A stretch of DNA of 64,000 bases from Roseimarinus sediminis. GTDB lineage: Bacteria; Bacteroidota; Bacteroidia; Bacteroidales; Prolixibacteraceae. The translations under genes were made by a program, and so were the position numbers. The stretch spans positions 62,001 to 126,000 of the forward strand of contig NZ_JBNPXV010000013.1 in the NCBI RefSeq assembly GCF_050433125.1. Direction: 5' to 3'. Each line of letters starts with the position of its first letter. The stretch's first letter is position 1. The notes under the pieces are model-generated. The model did no database searches. It saw only the letters and a list, made by a program, of their open reading frames with translations, and was not told the DNA's origin. Positions 7,823-17,160 of the stretch are shown in pieces.

Positions 7823-9499
7823 ATGCAAGCAGTTTTCCAATACCTTTTACAGATGAGTTGCTGGCTGGCCGCATTTTGGCTGGTATACATAGCAGCGCTC
7901 CGGAAAGAAACCTTTTTTTCACTTAATCGCTGGTTTCTCAATGCCGGACTTGCAGTAGCACTTGTATTGCCACTCTTTCCGGTACGATACAAGGTTTATA
8001 CCGACATCGAAACAGTACTGATTAGGGGCAATCTAAGCGGGTATGCCGAAAGCAGCAGCAACACCGGAAATTTTAACTGGTACCTTACCATTTATCTATC
8101 AGGCGTTTTCTTTTTCATTTTAAGGCAAATTTTACAACATTACCGTTTGTACCGTTTGCGAAAAAACAGCAGTAGTTCCATTATTGGTTCAATAAAAGTC
8201 TACTATGTCAATCAGGACACTGCACCTTTTTCGTTTATTAACCAGGTTTATATCAGTTCAGCAATCAACAACCCTGTAGCCGTTGATACGGTGATTGCAC
8301 ACGAAAAAGTCCACATTGATGAACGCCACTGGGCCGACCTGCTTTTGCTGGAAATGGTCCGTACATTGCAATGGTTCAATCCCTTGCTTGTTTTTTACCG
8401 CAAAGCCATGATGCAAAACCACGAATACCTTGCCGATTCGGGCACACTTAACCAGGGCGTAAGTGCCCGCACTTACCGTGCTGTGCTTGCCAACCAGATG
8501 CTTGGATTAGAGGTGGTCAGTTTTGCAAACAGCTTTACCATTTTAAACACTACTCAACGAATTTTTATGATGAAAAGAAATAAATCAAATCCAATAAAAC
8601 GATTGAAGCTGCTCCTGGTATTGCCATTGGTAGCGCTTATCCTTACCGCTTTCTCAAAACCTGCCTATGTGTACAACGAAGCAGAAAACACGCTGCAGCA
8701 GGAAAAAGGCATCGACATTGAAGGCAAAGTACTTGATGAAAACGGAGCACCGCTTCCTGGAGCCAGCATAGTGATTGCCAATTCAACTTATGGAACTGTG
8801 AGCGACGTAGATGGAACATTCAGCCTTAAGGGTGTTAATGCTGATGCCATTTTGGTGGTTTCGTTTGTCGGGTATGAAACCCAGGCGAAAAGCGTCAAGA
8901 AAAAAATGAATTTTTCGATGCAGCGGTCGGTCATCGGGATCGAAATACGCAAGGAAACGATTGCACCACCGCCGCCGCCACCTCCACCACTGAGTTTAAA
9001 GAACATAGGAGAAAATGGGGAAAAGCCCTTGATTGTTGTAGATGGAGAAATTGTCAATATTGACTTAAACACCATCGATCCTTCCAGCATTCAATCAATC
9101 AACGTATTAAAAAATGTAAGTGCAACAAATAAATACGGGGAAAAAGCCAGGGATGGTGTCGTTGAAATTTACATAAAAAAGAAACCGGAAAGCACCCATA
9201 ATCCAGATCAGGAAGTTTTTGTAATTGTTGAAGACATGCCTCAGTTTCCGGGTGGTGAAGAGGCGCTGAATCAATACCTTCTTGAAAAAACAGCCAATTC
9301 AGTACAGCATGGCCAGGTATATGTGAGTTTTGTTATCGATACCAAGGGAAAGGTAAATGAAACCAAAGTAATCCGCTCAAATAACAAAGTGCTCAGTCAA
9401 AAAGCCATTGACATTGTAAACGGCATGCCTGAATGGAAACCCGGCAAGCAACGGAACAAACCTGTTAAGGTGAGCTATACCGTCAAGCTCGATTTCTAG
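7823..9499 (+). CDS. BlaR1/MecR1-type M56 membrane peptidase with carboxypeptidase-regulatory and TonB C-terminal domains
   Basis: A 558-residue sensor-protease. The N-terminal ~110 residues hold several membrane segments. The zinc-peptidase motif is HEKVH (160-164) with a later HEYLAD (200-205), as in M56 peptidases. A further membrane helix lies at about 262-278. After it come a carboxypeptidase-regulatory-like beta domain (298-360), a run of eight prolines (382-389), a plug-like segment, and a TonB C-terminal domain (about 465-558, FPGGEEALNQYL). No penicillin-binding sensor domain is present. It starts 2 bp after the repressor gene, so the two form a signalling pair; what it senses is not shown. 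Confidence 0.88.
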   Translation: MQAVFQYLLQMSCWLAAFWLVYIAALRKETFFSLNRWFLNAGLAVALVLPLFPVRYKVYTDIETVLIRGNLSGYAESSSNTGNFNWYLTIYLSGVFFFILRQILQHYRLYRLRKNSSSSIIGSIKVYYVNQDTAPFSFINQVYISSAINNPVAVDTVIAHEKVHIDERHWADLLLLEMVRTLQWFNPLLVFYRKAMMQNHEYLADSGTLNQGVSARTYRAVLANQMLGLEVVSFANSFTILNTTQRIFMMKRNKSNPIKRLKLLLVLPLVALILTAFSKPAYVYNEAENTLQQEKGIDIEGKVLDENGAPLPGASIVIANSTYGTVSDVDGTFSLKGVNADAILVVSFVGYETQAKSVKKKMNFSMQRSVIGIEIRKETIAPPPPPPPPLSLKNIGENGEKPLIVVDGEIVNIDLNTIDPSSIQSINVLKNVSATNKYGEKARDGVVEIYIKKKPESTHNPDQEVFVIVEDMPQFPGGEEALNQYLLEKTANSVQHGQVYVSFVIDTKGKVNETKVIRSNNKVLSQKAIDIVNGMPEWKPGKQRNKPVKVSYTVKLDF

Positions 9500-9818
9500 T
9501 TGCTTGCCTTGTAAAAGCAGGAATGCACATTTCATGAGGGTGTTCATGAAGCATGAAGTTTTAAACTTCGGTGTTTCTATCAACCCGTTCAAACACCAAA
9601 ACAAATTGCTTTTTGAGCACCCTCCTGTTTATTTTATTGAGTAAAAGGTTGTCATCAAGGTCACAATAGAGAATCGATTGATTTAGCGCCAGGAAAAATC
9701 ATTTTACTCAACTTTCCAATGACTTGCTGTTAATTACCATTTACTTTCTTCTTTCATCCTGCGATAAAATTGCAGTCCCGGCTTGCCGGGAAACCTCAAC
9801 CTCAACCTCAACCTCAGC
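9500..9818. other. Intergenic region with hairpins between convergent genes
   Basis: No gene is seen. The segment carries a 7-bp stem (9555-9569) and a second stem pairing 9570-9576 with 9591-9597. A longer imperfect pairing joins 9536-9545 with 9615-9624, and a tight GC hairpin CCCGGC-TT-GCCGGG lies at 9777-9790. These probably fold the 3' ends of the two converging transcripts. No clear T-run follows any of them. Confidence 0.5.
9794..9817. repeat. Hexanucleotide microsatellite, four units
   Basis: CCTCAA is repeated three times and followed by CCTCAG, ending 1 bp past the murF-alr stop codon on the minus strand. Change in copy number would alter only the 3' untranslated end. Confidence 0.7.
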
Positions 9819-12293
9819 CTATTCCTGAAAATAGACCCGCTTTACCCTTTGTGAGATTGAAGTAAACACTTCATAGGGAATGGTATCGAGTGCCCTGGCC
9901 ATTTCCATTGCCGGATATTCCTTTCCGAATACAATGACCCGGTCGCCTTCGTTCACCGGGATGCCACTTACGTCGATCATGCACATGTCCATACAAACCT
10001 TGCCAACAACAGGTGCCAGCTGACCATTCACCCAAACCTTGCCTACGCCGTTGCTCAATCGCCGGTTAAAGCCATCGGCATAACCAATGGGCAGCGTGGC
10101 AATCAACATGTCATTTTTAGCAACGCCGTTACGACCATAACCAATGGTATCGCCTTTGTATACTTTTCTGATCTGCGAAACAGTAGTTTTCAGTGTACTC
10201 ACGTTTTGAAGCGCCTCGGGTGCTACCGTGCTAATTCCATAGAGGCCAATTCCCAGGCGAACCATGTCGTATTGATGATTGGGGAAACGCTCGATGCCAG
10301 CCGAGTTCAATGCATGTTTCATCACCTGGTGTTCACTGGCATCTTGTATTACCTTGGCCAATTTATCGAAACGATGTAACTGCAACTGGGTAAAATTATC
10401 CTCATCGGGATCATCGCTGGCTGCCAGGTGAGTAAACACCGAACTGATATGCAATACATTTCCACGTTTAATCTTTTCGATCACAATTTTCAGTTCCTGT
10501 TCCGATTCAAACCCCAGTCGTTTCATTCCTGTATCAATCTTTATATGAACAGGGAAATTGCACACGGCATTCCGCTGGGCCGAAGTAAGAAATTGCTCAA
10601 GCAGGCGTTGTGAATAAATATTGGGTTCAAGCAGGTGTTCAAACATCATGTCGAAGCTATGCGCTTCGGGGTTCATTACAATAATTGGTATCGAAATACC
10701 CGCCTTCCGCAATGCAACGCCCTCGTCGGCAATGGCCACCGCCAGATAATTGACCTGATGAAATTCAAGCAGACGAGCCACTTCGGCCATACCACTGCCG
10801 TAGGAAAAAGCCTTGACCATGGCCATTACGCGAGTACCGTTTTTAAGTTTCGACTTAAAATAATTCAGGTTGCTCACCATGGCCGACAAATCAATTTCGA
10901 GCACCGTTTCGTGCGCCTTGGCCTGCAATACGGAGGCAATCTGATCGAAATGAAAATCGCGTGCGCCTTTAAGCAGAATCACTTCATTTTGTAAACCAAT
11001 ACTGGTTAACTTGGAAAGAAAATCGGCTGTTGATGAAAAGAACAGGGCATTATCGGCAAACAGCTTGCTATGCTTCTTTAATGCAGGACCAATCCCGATG
11101 AAGCGCTCCACGCTTCTGAGCTTAACCAGCTGGGCCACTTCGGTGTACAAATCGTCGTCGGCTTTGGGCGAGTAATAAATATCGGAAAGAATGAGCGTTT
11201 TGGGTAAGAAATCTTCACTGGCCTGCTGGTCGAGTGTATCGAGTGCTATCGAAAGTGAATTCAGGTCCGAATTGTATGAGTCGTTAATGATGATGCATTG
11301 GTTAATGCCCTGCTTGATTTCCATGCGCATGGCCACAGGCTGCAGGGTGCTGAAACGATTCAGAATCTGATCCTGGTCCTTCCCGATTGCAATAAGTGCA
11401 GCCAGACAGGTAATGGCATTTTCGACCGATGCATCATCCGATAAAGGAATCGAAATGGCATATTGCTTATCTTTTACCTGACCAATAATGCCACATCCTT
11501 CGGGTACTTTTTGAACAAAGTAAATGAAAAGGTCGGCCGTTTCGTCCATCATCGACCAGCTTACCGGACAGATTCCCTTTTCTTCTACCAGTTTTTGTAC
11601 GGCTGCATCGATCTCGGGATAATCTTTTCGATAAATAATAACTTCCGATTCGGCAAACAGTTTCAACTTTTCCTCTACCTTTTGCTGAATCGTTTCGAAA
11701 TTCGACTGGTGTGCTTCGCCAATATTGGTGATGATTCCATAGCGAGGTTGAATGATTGGCTGCAAATGCTCCATCTCACCCGGTTGAGAGATACCGGCTT
11801 CAAAGAAGGCCATGTCGGCATCGTTGTTCAACAGCCATACCGAATGCGGTACCCCCACCTGCGAATTGTAACTTTTGGGACTTCTCACAATATGATAATC
11901 ATCAATCAGTAATTCACTAAGCCACTCTTTTACAATGGTTTTTCCATTACTTCCGGTAATGCCAATTACATTTCCCTCGAACTGATCGCGCCGGTAGCGG
12001 GCCAACTGCTGTAGCGCTTTCAGCGTATCTTCGACCAACAGAAAGGTCGCATCAGGGTATTTATCAATTTTCTTTCGTGCATTAGAAATGACAAAGCTCC
12101 GAACTCCCTTTTCATAAGCTTTGCGCGTGTAGTGGTGCCCGTCGTTGCGATCGCTCACCAGCGCAAAGAAAAGCGATTCACGTCCTGAAACAATGGTTCG
12201 GGAATCGGTCGACAAGTAGGTGACCGGAAATTCTTCACCGGCCTGAAGCAGGGTGGCATTGATGATGGAAGCTACAGAAATGTTGGTTATCAT
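9819..12293 (-). CDS. Bifunctional UDP-MurNAc-tripeptide:D-Ala-D-Ala ligase / alanine racemase
   Basis: A MurF-Alr fusion of 824 residues, typical of Bacteroidota. The N-terminal ~455 residues are a Mur ligase with P-loop GITGSNGKT (111-119), adding D-Ala-D-Ala to the peptidoglycan precursor. The C-terminal ~370 residues are a fold-type III PLP racemase supplying D-alanine; its lysine is in VMAMVKAFSYGSG, with the later YGRNG and VCMDMCMIDVSG segments. One chain thus makes D-Ala and uses the dipeptide; ddl at 18814 performs the step between. It lies 44 bp after tdk and is probably cotranscribed with it. Confidence 0.95.
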   Translation of the reverse strand: MITNISVASIINATLLQAGEEFPVTYLSTDSRTIVSGRESLFFALVSDRNDGHHYTRKAYEKGVRSFVISNARKKIDKYPDATFLLVEDTLKALQQLARYRRDQFEGNVIGITGSNGKTIVKEWLSELLIDDYHIVRSPKSYNSQVGVPHSVWLLNNDADMAFFEAGISQPGEMEHLQPIIQPRYGIITNIGEAHQSNFETIQQKVEEKLKLFAESEVIIYRKDYPEIDAAVQKLVEEKGICPVSWSMMDETADLFIYFVQKVPEGCGIIGQVKDKQYAISIPLSDDASVENAITCLAALIAIGKDQDQILNRFSTLQPVAMRMEIKQGINQCIIINDSYNSDLNSLSIALDTLDQQASEDFLPKTLILSDIYYSPKADDDLYTEVAQLVKLRSVERFIGIGPALKKHSKLFADNALFFSSTADFLSKLTSIGLQNEVILLKGARDFHFDQIASVLQAKAHETVLEIDLSAMVSNLNYFKSKLKNGTRVMAMVKAFSYGSGMAEVARLLEFHQVNYLAVAIADEGVALRKAGISIPIIVMNPEAHSFDMMFEHLLEPNIYSQRLLEQFLTSAQRNAVCNFPVHIKIDTGMKRLGFESEQELKIVIEKIKRGNVLHISSVFTHLAASDDPDEDNFTQLQLHRFDKLAKVIQDASEHQVMKHALNSAGIERFPNHQYDMVRLGIGLYGISTVAPEALQNVSTLKTTVSQIRKVYKGDTIGYGRNGVAKNDMLIATLPIGYADGFNRRLSNGVGKVWVNGQLAPVVGKVCMDMCMIDVSGIPVNEGDRVIVFGKEYPAMEMARALDTIPYEVFTSISQRVKRVYFQE

Positions 12294-12337
12294 GTCACAG
12301 GATTTTACGGTTTTTTAAAGCAGGCTCATGGAGTGGT

Positions 12338-12916
12338 TTATTTTTTTACCAGCGATTTATAGCACTCACGGCACAATGGCTCGTATTCATTTTTCTCACC
12401 TAAAACTACCAATTTTTCATCGGGAGACAAGCGATGCGAAAAATTAGCCAGGCTACCACAACGCATACAAATGGCATGTACCTTGGTCACGTACTCTGCA
12501 ACGGCCATCAACTGCGGAACCGGACCAAAGGGCTTCCCTTTAAAGTCCATGTCGAGGCCGGCAACAATGACCCGGATGCCCATGTTGGCCAACTGATTAC
12601 ACACTTCGATAAGCGCCATGTCGAAAAACTGGGCTTCATCAATCCCTACCACATCCACATCGCCGGTAAGTAAAATAATATTCGAAGCCGTATCGACCGG
12701 TGTTGAGCGAATTGAATTTTCGTTGTGCGAAACTACCTCATCTTCGGAATAACGCACATCGATTACGGGCTTAAATATTTCGACTTTCTGACGGGCAATT
12801 TTTGCTCTGTTCAGACGCCTGATCAACTCTTCGGTTTTACCCGAGAACATCGATCCGCATATCACTTCGATCCAGCCTTCCTGGCTTTTCTTTCCTAAAT
12901 CTTTTTCAAGAAACAT
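12338..12916 (-). CDS. tdk: Thymidine kinase
   Basis: Phosphorylates thymidine in the salvage pathway. The 192 residues show the P-loop GSMFSGKTEEL, the DEAQFF switch segment, and the four zinc cysteines (CMRCG and CRECY) of the type II lasso domain. The start ATG at 12914-12916 gives a short N-terminal extension before GWIEVICGSMFSGKT. Downstream murF-alr follows after 44 bp; the divergent gene at 13063 shares the upstream 146-bp region. Confidence 0.95.
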   Translation of the reverse strand: MFLEKDLGKKSQEGWIEVICGSMFSGKTEELIRRLNRAKIARQKVEIFKPVIDVRYSEDEVVSHNENSIRSTPVDTASNIILLTGDVDVVGIDEAQFFDMALIEVCNQLANMGIRVIVAGLDMDFKGKPFGPVPQLMAVAEYVTKVHAICMRCGSLANFSHRLSPDEKLVVLGEKNEYEPLCRECYKSLVKK

Positions 12917-13062
12917 CGGCTACATTAATCAAAAAAAGTAAATTTACAATCGAACGGAAAATTTCACGTTCTACTGATGTATAATAACATCCAATTTGAA
13001 GCTTTGAAGATACTACATTTGAAGCAACAAACCGAAAACCGCTTAATTTTTGATGCACAACA

Positions 13063-13971
13063 ATGATGGATAACGCAATCATTTTAGAGTTAATAAAGAA
13101 GGACATCGAAGAGTTGAAATTACTAGTCGAAATTCTTGAAAAGCAACCCGATAACAAGGACATCCTAATCGAAATCACCACTTCAAAAGCAAAAAATCTG
13201 CTACAGGAAATTTCCTTGCTGGGTGGAAAAAAAGCAAATGAAGTCACTGATTTTAAAAAGGAAGAACTCATTGAAGCAGCCGGATTAAAATTTACCGAAA
13301 AAACGGATCCCGAACCTGATCCACACCAGCTCATTGAAGAGCTTATTGAAGAATACGATCAGGCACCGGCTGCCACTACTGAAACTTCCAAACAGCCTGA
13401 AGTACAGGAAGCAGAAGAAAGCAAATTAATTCAGGAAGAAACGCTTTCATCTGCTGGGGTATCAACGGGCACGAATGCAAAAGAGGAAGAGCAGGAAGCA
13501 CCCGAATTTCAACAAAAAGAGCAAGCACCTGTAAATACCGCAATCGCTGATGAAGTAAGTTCAGAGATAAACAATGAAATACCGTCAACTTATAAAACCG
13601 ATGATCAGGAACCGCCTATCGAGGAAATTCCCGATATGAATGAGGTAAAACAGGTACAACTGCTGGGTGAGAAATTCACCGCAGGAAAATCACTCAACGA
13701 GCGCTTTACTTCCCTGCAGGAAAATCAATATAAGGTGAAAGGCAAACCGGTAACCAGTATCAAAAAAGCCATAGGCCTTAACGATCGCTTTATGTACACC
13801 CGGGAACTCTTCAACAACGATACTTCGAAGTTTGAAGCTACGGTTGAGCAGCTCGACAAGGCAACATCGATCATCGAAGCCGTTGAATTTTTGGAGCAGA
13901 ATTTTCGATGGAAAAAGGATGATACGAGTCTGAAATTTATGGAACTGGTAAAACGGAGATTCAATAATTAA
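13063..13971 (+). CDS. Conserved Bacteroidota protein of unknown function
   Basis: 302 residues, soluble, no signal peptide. The N-terminal ~85 residues are predicted helical (IKKDIEELKLLVEILEKQ). Residues 90-190 are low-complexity, rich in Glu, Gln, Pro and Ala. The C-terminal ~110 residues form a compact-looking domain (LNERFTSLQ, then TSIKKAIGLNDRFMYTRELF and FLEQNFRW). From memory, this C-terminal segment recurs in Bacteroidota proteins with no assigned role. Two ordered ends joined by an acidic linker suggest a scaffold or assembly role, which is inference. It is divergent from tdk and 60 bp upstream of rsmI. Confidence 0.75.
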   Translation: MMDNAIILELIKKDIEELKLLVEILEKQPDNKDILIEITTSKAKNLLQEISLLGGKKANEVTDFKKEELIEAAGLKFTEKTDPEPDPHQLIEELIEEYDQAPAATTETSKQPEVQEAEESKLIQEETLSSAGVSTGTNAKEEEQEAPEFQQKEQAPVNTAIADEVSSEINNEIPSTYKTDDQEPPIEEIPDMNEVKQVQLLGEKFTAGKSLNERFTSLQENQYKVKGKPVTSIKKAIGLNDRFMYTRELFNNDTSKFEATVEQLDKATSIIEAVEFLEQNFRWKKDDTSLKFMELVKRRFNN

Positions 13972-14031
13972 AAGGAATACAGTCCGTACCTTTCAACAAC
14001 ACACCCAAGGGCTCAACTGAAAAAACAAAGC

Positions 14032-14751
14032 ATGGCAAAATTATACCTCGTACCCACACCGATAGGTAATCTCGAAGACATGACCCTGCGTGCAATCAGG
14101 GTATTAAAGGAAGTGGACCTTGTACTTGCCGAAGACACCCGTACTTCGGCCAAGCTGATGCATCACTTCGGAATTGAAACGAAGCTTCAATCGCATCATC
14201 AATTCAACGAACATCAAACATCGGAGCGCATTAGCCAGCGCATTCTGAACGGAGAAAATATTGCACTGATCTCCGATGCCGGCACGCCCGGTATTTCCGA
14301 TCCCGGTTTTCTGCTGGCCCGAACATGTATCGAAGCAGGAATTGAAGTGGAAACCCTGCCCGGAGCCACTGCCTTTGTTCCTGCGCTGGTCAACTCAGGC
14401 CTGCCCTGCGACAAATTCTGCTTCGAGGGCTTCCTGCCTCAAAAAAAAGGACGACAGAAACGACTCAAGGAACTGGTAAACGAAGCACGCACCCTTGTTT
14501 TTTACGAATCGCCTTATCGTCTGGTAAAAGCACTTCAACAGTTTAGCGAGTTCTTCGGTGCTGAACGCAGGGTGTCTGTTTCGCGCGAATTAAGCAAACT
14601 TCACGAAGAGAATTTCAGAGGCACAATTTCAGAAGCCATTCAACATTTTCAACAAAAAAATGTAAAAGGAGAAATCGTTATCGTACTCGAAGGTTTTTCA
14701 AACAAAGAGATAAAGGAAGATCAGGCATTTACCTTTGGCAAACACGAATAA
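14032..14751 (+). CDS. rsmI: 16S rRNA (cytidine-1402-2'-O)-methyltransferase
   Basis: A SAM-dependent tetrapyrrole-methylase-fold enzyme that 2'-O-methylates C1402 at the ribosomal P site. The start MAKLYLVPTPIGNLEDM is diagnostic, followed by LAEDTRTSAKLM and the glycine loop ALISDAGTPGISDPGF. The 239-residue length is slightly short: the C-terminal helical tail seen in E. coli RsmI is largely missing, as in many Bacteroidota. It begins a same-strand run with the HAD gene and a small membrane protein. Confidence 0.93.
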   Translation: MAKLYLVPTPIGNLEDMTLRAIRVLKEVDLVLAEDTRTSAKLMHHFGIETKLQSHHQFNEHQTSERISQRILNGENIALISDAGTPGISDPGFLLARTCIEAGIEVETLPGATAFVPALVNSGLPCDKFCFEGFLPQKKGRQKRLKELVNEARTLVFYESPYRLVKALQQFSEFFGAERRVSVSRELSKLHEENFRGTISEAIQHFQQKNVKGEIVIVLEGFSNKEIKEDQAFTFGKHE

Positions 14752-14826
14752 CAACGATTTAAATTAGCGGGTGACCCTGGGGTTTCTTCGTATAAAATCA
14801 TATTTTCGCTACGAAAAGAAAGCAGC

Positions 14827-15534
14827 ATGCAAAAATACCGACATTTATTTTTCGATCTTGACAATACCCTCTATGATTTTTCGGCCAATTCGAAACTTGC
14901 ATTGAAAGAGGCATTTCAGCAACTTGGGTTGCTTGATTTGCTGCCATCGTTCGATCACTATTTCGATGTATACAGCCAGATCAACGATGTACTGTGGGAT
15001 GCTTACCGCAAGCAGCAGCTATCGAAAGAAATTCTTCGGGGAAAGCGTCATTACGACAGCTTGCTGCAATTCGACATTCACCCCACGCTAAAAGCTACTG
15101 AGATCGACGACCGCTATCTTCAGGTGATGACACAGCAAACCGAGCTATTTCCCAACACCATCGAAGTACTCGGAGAACTGAAGCAAAGAGGCTATCTCAT
15201 TCACATCATCACCAATGGTTTTAAGGAGGTACAACACCACAAACTGATCAATACCGGGCTTAAACCCTATGTCACCGACATCTACATTTCGGAAGTGATC
15301 AAGGCACCCAAGCCAGCCAGAGAAATTTTCGACTATGCCATAAAAAGCAGCAATGCCCGTAAAAAAGAAAGCCTGATGATAGGCGATTCATGGGAGAGCG
15401 ATATTGTGGGAGCAAAAAATGCAGGCATCGATCAGGTTTATTTTCAGATCGACGGAGCACCTGAAATCCCCGATGGCAGTGAGGCCCCCACTTATACCAT
15501 TAAAGATTTAAAGGAATTACTAACCATATTATAA
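14827..15534 (+). CDS. HAD-superfamily hydrolase, YjjG-type nucleotidase
   Basis: A 235-residue phosphatase. HAD motif I is FFDLDNTLYDF, motif II is IITNGF, the motif III lysine lies near KAPKPAREIF, and motif IV is GDSWESDIVGAKNAG. The size, C1-type cap and sequence resemble YjjG, which hydrolyses non-canonical pyrimidine nucleotides. The exact substrate cannot be read from sequence. The next gene starts 5 bp after its stop. Confidence 0.85.
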   Translation: MQKYRHLFFDLDNTLYDFSANSKLALKEAFQQLGLLDLLPSFDHYFDVYSQINDVLWDAYRKQQLSKEILRGKRHYDSLLQFDIHPTLKATEIDDRYLQVMTQQTELFPNTIEVLGELKQRGYLIHIITNGFKEVQHHKLINTGLKPYVTDIYISEVIKAPKPAREIFDYAIKSSNARKKESLMIGDSWESDIVGAKNAGIDQVYFQIDGAPEIPDGSEAPTYTIKDLKELLTIL

Positions 15535-15539
15535 AGAAT

Positions 15540-15848
15540 ATGAAAAAAATAACACGATGGGTGGCCATCTTGCTGATTATTACCGGTGCGCTGGCGTTTT
15601 TTAAACCCAGCGAAAGCGATTTTGAAGCCTGGGTCAATGCCCGTTCAGCTAAAAAAAGAACCAATGCCAAAGGAGACAACATGGTAGAACGTCTTGCTGA
15701 CAAGGCAGTAACTTCGGCCGAACAAGTTCAGTTACTGAGCACCTACCGTTACTCAAACCACCATGTAATTGCCATTGTGGAAGCGGGTGCCAACGGAGAA
15801 AAGAAGAAATTTCTGGGCATCGCTGGAACCTGGATCCCGCTGCCTTAA
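15540..15848 (+). CDS. Small single-pass membrane protein, unknown function (DUF4359-like)
   Basis: 102 residues with an N-terminal hydrophobic anchor (about 5-20) followed by KPSESDFEAWVNA and a soluble domain with a beta-rich end (KKKFLGIAGTWIPLP). It resembles the DUF4359 family in length and in the position of the post-anchor segment; that match is from memory and weak. It follows the HAD gene by 5 bp and is closed by a strong terminator. Confidence 0.7.
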   Translation: MKKITRWVAILLIITGALAFFKPSESDFEAWVNARSAKKRTNAKGDNMVERLADKAVTSAEQVQLLSTYRYSNHHVIAIVEAGANGEKKKFLGIAGTWIPLP

Positions 15849-15855
15849 AATGTAA

Positions 15856-15884
15856 AACGGTTGAGACTGACTCAACCGTTTTTT
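15856..15884. terminator. Rho-independent terminator, probably bidirectional
   Basis: A perfect 10-bp stem (AACGGTTGAG / CTCAACCGTT) with a 5-nt loop and T-run follows the small membrane gene by 7 bp. A-residues on the other side could serve the convergent gene at 15890. Confidence 0.9.
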
Positions 15885-15889
15885 ATAAA

Positions 15890-17149
15890 TCACGTTTTTT
15901 GTTTCTTCTTTTTGGCTGCCGGGAAAAGCACATTATTTAGAATTAAACGATAGCCCGGCGAATTGGGATAAAGATTCAGATCGGTGGGTGGATCACCCAC
16001 TGCGTGCCGATAATCCTCAGGATCATGGCCCCCATAGAAAGTCCAGGTTCCGTTACCATATTCACCGTGTATATAACGAGCTTCGTTAGCTGCCTTATTT
16101 TCACCCATGATGAGTACTTCCGGTTTGATAAGGTCTTTATTGTAGGCCGTAGTTTGCCCCATAAATCCTTTGATAATACGTGTATGATTCTGACAGAGCA
16201 TGGTGGGTACCGGATCCCATTTGGCAGAAAAATCAAACAGGGTGAAAAAATCGGAGCCCATGGTAATCTGTCGTGTCTCGGTAACGTCGATGTCTGAAAA
16301 CTCATATTTAAAGGGATCCTTCTCAACAGTAAAATCATAAAAGGCGAAAGTGCGGGTAAAATCAAGGTGATCGTTCATGTGCGGATCGGCAGGATCTCCG
16401 TCATACATCGACTCGCAAATGTCAGTACCTTCGGCGGCCAGGGCAATGTCGTAGGTATCGGTAGCTGCACACATGGCAAAAAGAAAACCTCCACCCGACA
16501 CATAATTTTGAATGTTTTTCGACACGACCAGTTTCATTTCCGATACTTTAAGAAATCCCATGGCACGTGCTACTTCTTCATTCGTTCTCACTTCCTCCTG
16601 GTACCAGGGCATGTGCTGATAGTTGCGGTAAAATTTTCCATACTGCCCCGTAAAGTCCTCATGATGAAGGTGTAGCCAGTCATACTTCGACAATTCACCA
16701 TTCAATATTTCAGTATCATAAATAATGTCGTAGGGAATTTCGGCATACGAGAGCACCATGGTCACTGCATCGTCCCAGGGTTGCTTGTTGGGTGGTGAAT
16801 ACACTGCAATTTTAGGTGCCTTTTGCATTGGAATAACATCCATGTTTTGCGAAGGACTTGAAATCTCATTCTGGATTACCGCAGCCCGGCCGTCAGCAAT
16901 AACTTCGAAGGAAACGCCCCGGATGAGACACTCATTTTCAATTTCCTGCACATAGGGAATCAGAAAGCTGCCTCCCCGGTAATTTAGCAGCCATTTTACT
17001 TCAACGCCCCGCTCGAGTGTCCAAAAAGCAATGCCGTACGATTTCAGATGATTTTTCTGGGAATCGTCCATTGGAATAAGAATGGATGATGCGAAAGCAA
17101 ACGATCCGAGCAGGCAAAAAAGCAGGGTAAATATTGTTAATCGCTTCAT
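15890..17149 (-). CDS. Secreted Bacteroidota protein, often labelled asparagine synthetase B
   Basis: 419 residues with a Sec signal peptide (about 1-20, FLLFCLLGSFAFAS), then ILIPMDDSQKNHLKSYGIAFW. Databases often call such proteins 'asparagine synthetase B', but no glutamine-amidotransferase Cys2 or ATP-pyrophosphatase loop is present, so I do not accept that name. A segment SGGGFLFAMCAATD (about 225-238) resembles the small-residue/Cys elbow of class I amidotransferase-like folds, which is only a hint. A Lys/Arg-rich tail (AAKKKKQKT) ends it. The location is periplasm or cell surface; the role is unknown. The stop of dnaB lies 11 bp upstream. Confidence 0.75.
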   Translation of the reverse strand: MKRLTIFTLLFCLLGSFAFASSILIPMDDSQKNHLKSYGIAFWTLERGVEVKWLLNYRGGSFLIPYVQEIENECLIRGVSFEVIADGRAAVIQNEISSPSQNMDVIPMQKAPKIAVYSPPNKQPWDDAVTMVLSYAEIPYDIIYDTEILNGELSKYDWLHLHHEDFTGQYGKFYRNYQHMPWYQEEVRTNEEVARAMGFLKVSEMKLVVSKNIQNYVSGGGFLFAMCAATDTYDIALAAEGTDICESMYDGDPADPHMNDHLDFTRTFAFYDFTVEKDPFKYEFSDIDVTETRQITMGSDFFTLFDFSAKWDPVPTMLCQNHTRIIKGFMGQTTAYNKDLIKPEVLIMGENKAANEARYIHGEYGNGTWTFYGGHDPEDYRHAVGDPPTDLNLYPNSPGYRLILNNVLFPAAKKKKQKT

Positions 17150-17160
17150 CTTAATCTATT

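Noticed and set aside
9777..9790. Strong terminator for murF-alr.
   Set aside because: The GC stem has only a 2-nt loop and no T-run on the exit side, so it was kept only as a hairpin in the intergenic note.
12906..13334. A 142-codon minus-strand open frame upstream of tdk.
   Set aside because: It is antisense to the conserved gene at 13063, is rich in Ser/Phe as expected of a shadow frame, and has no motif.
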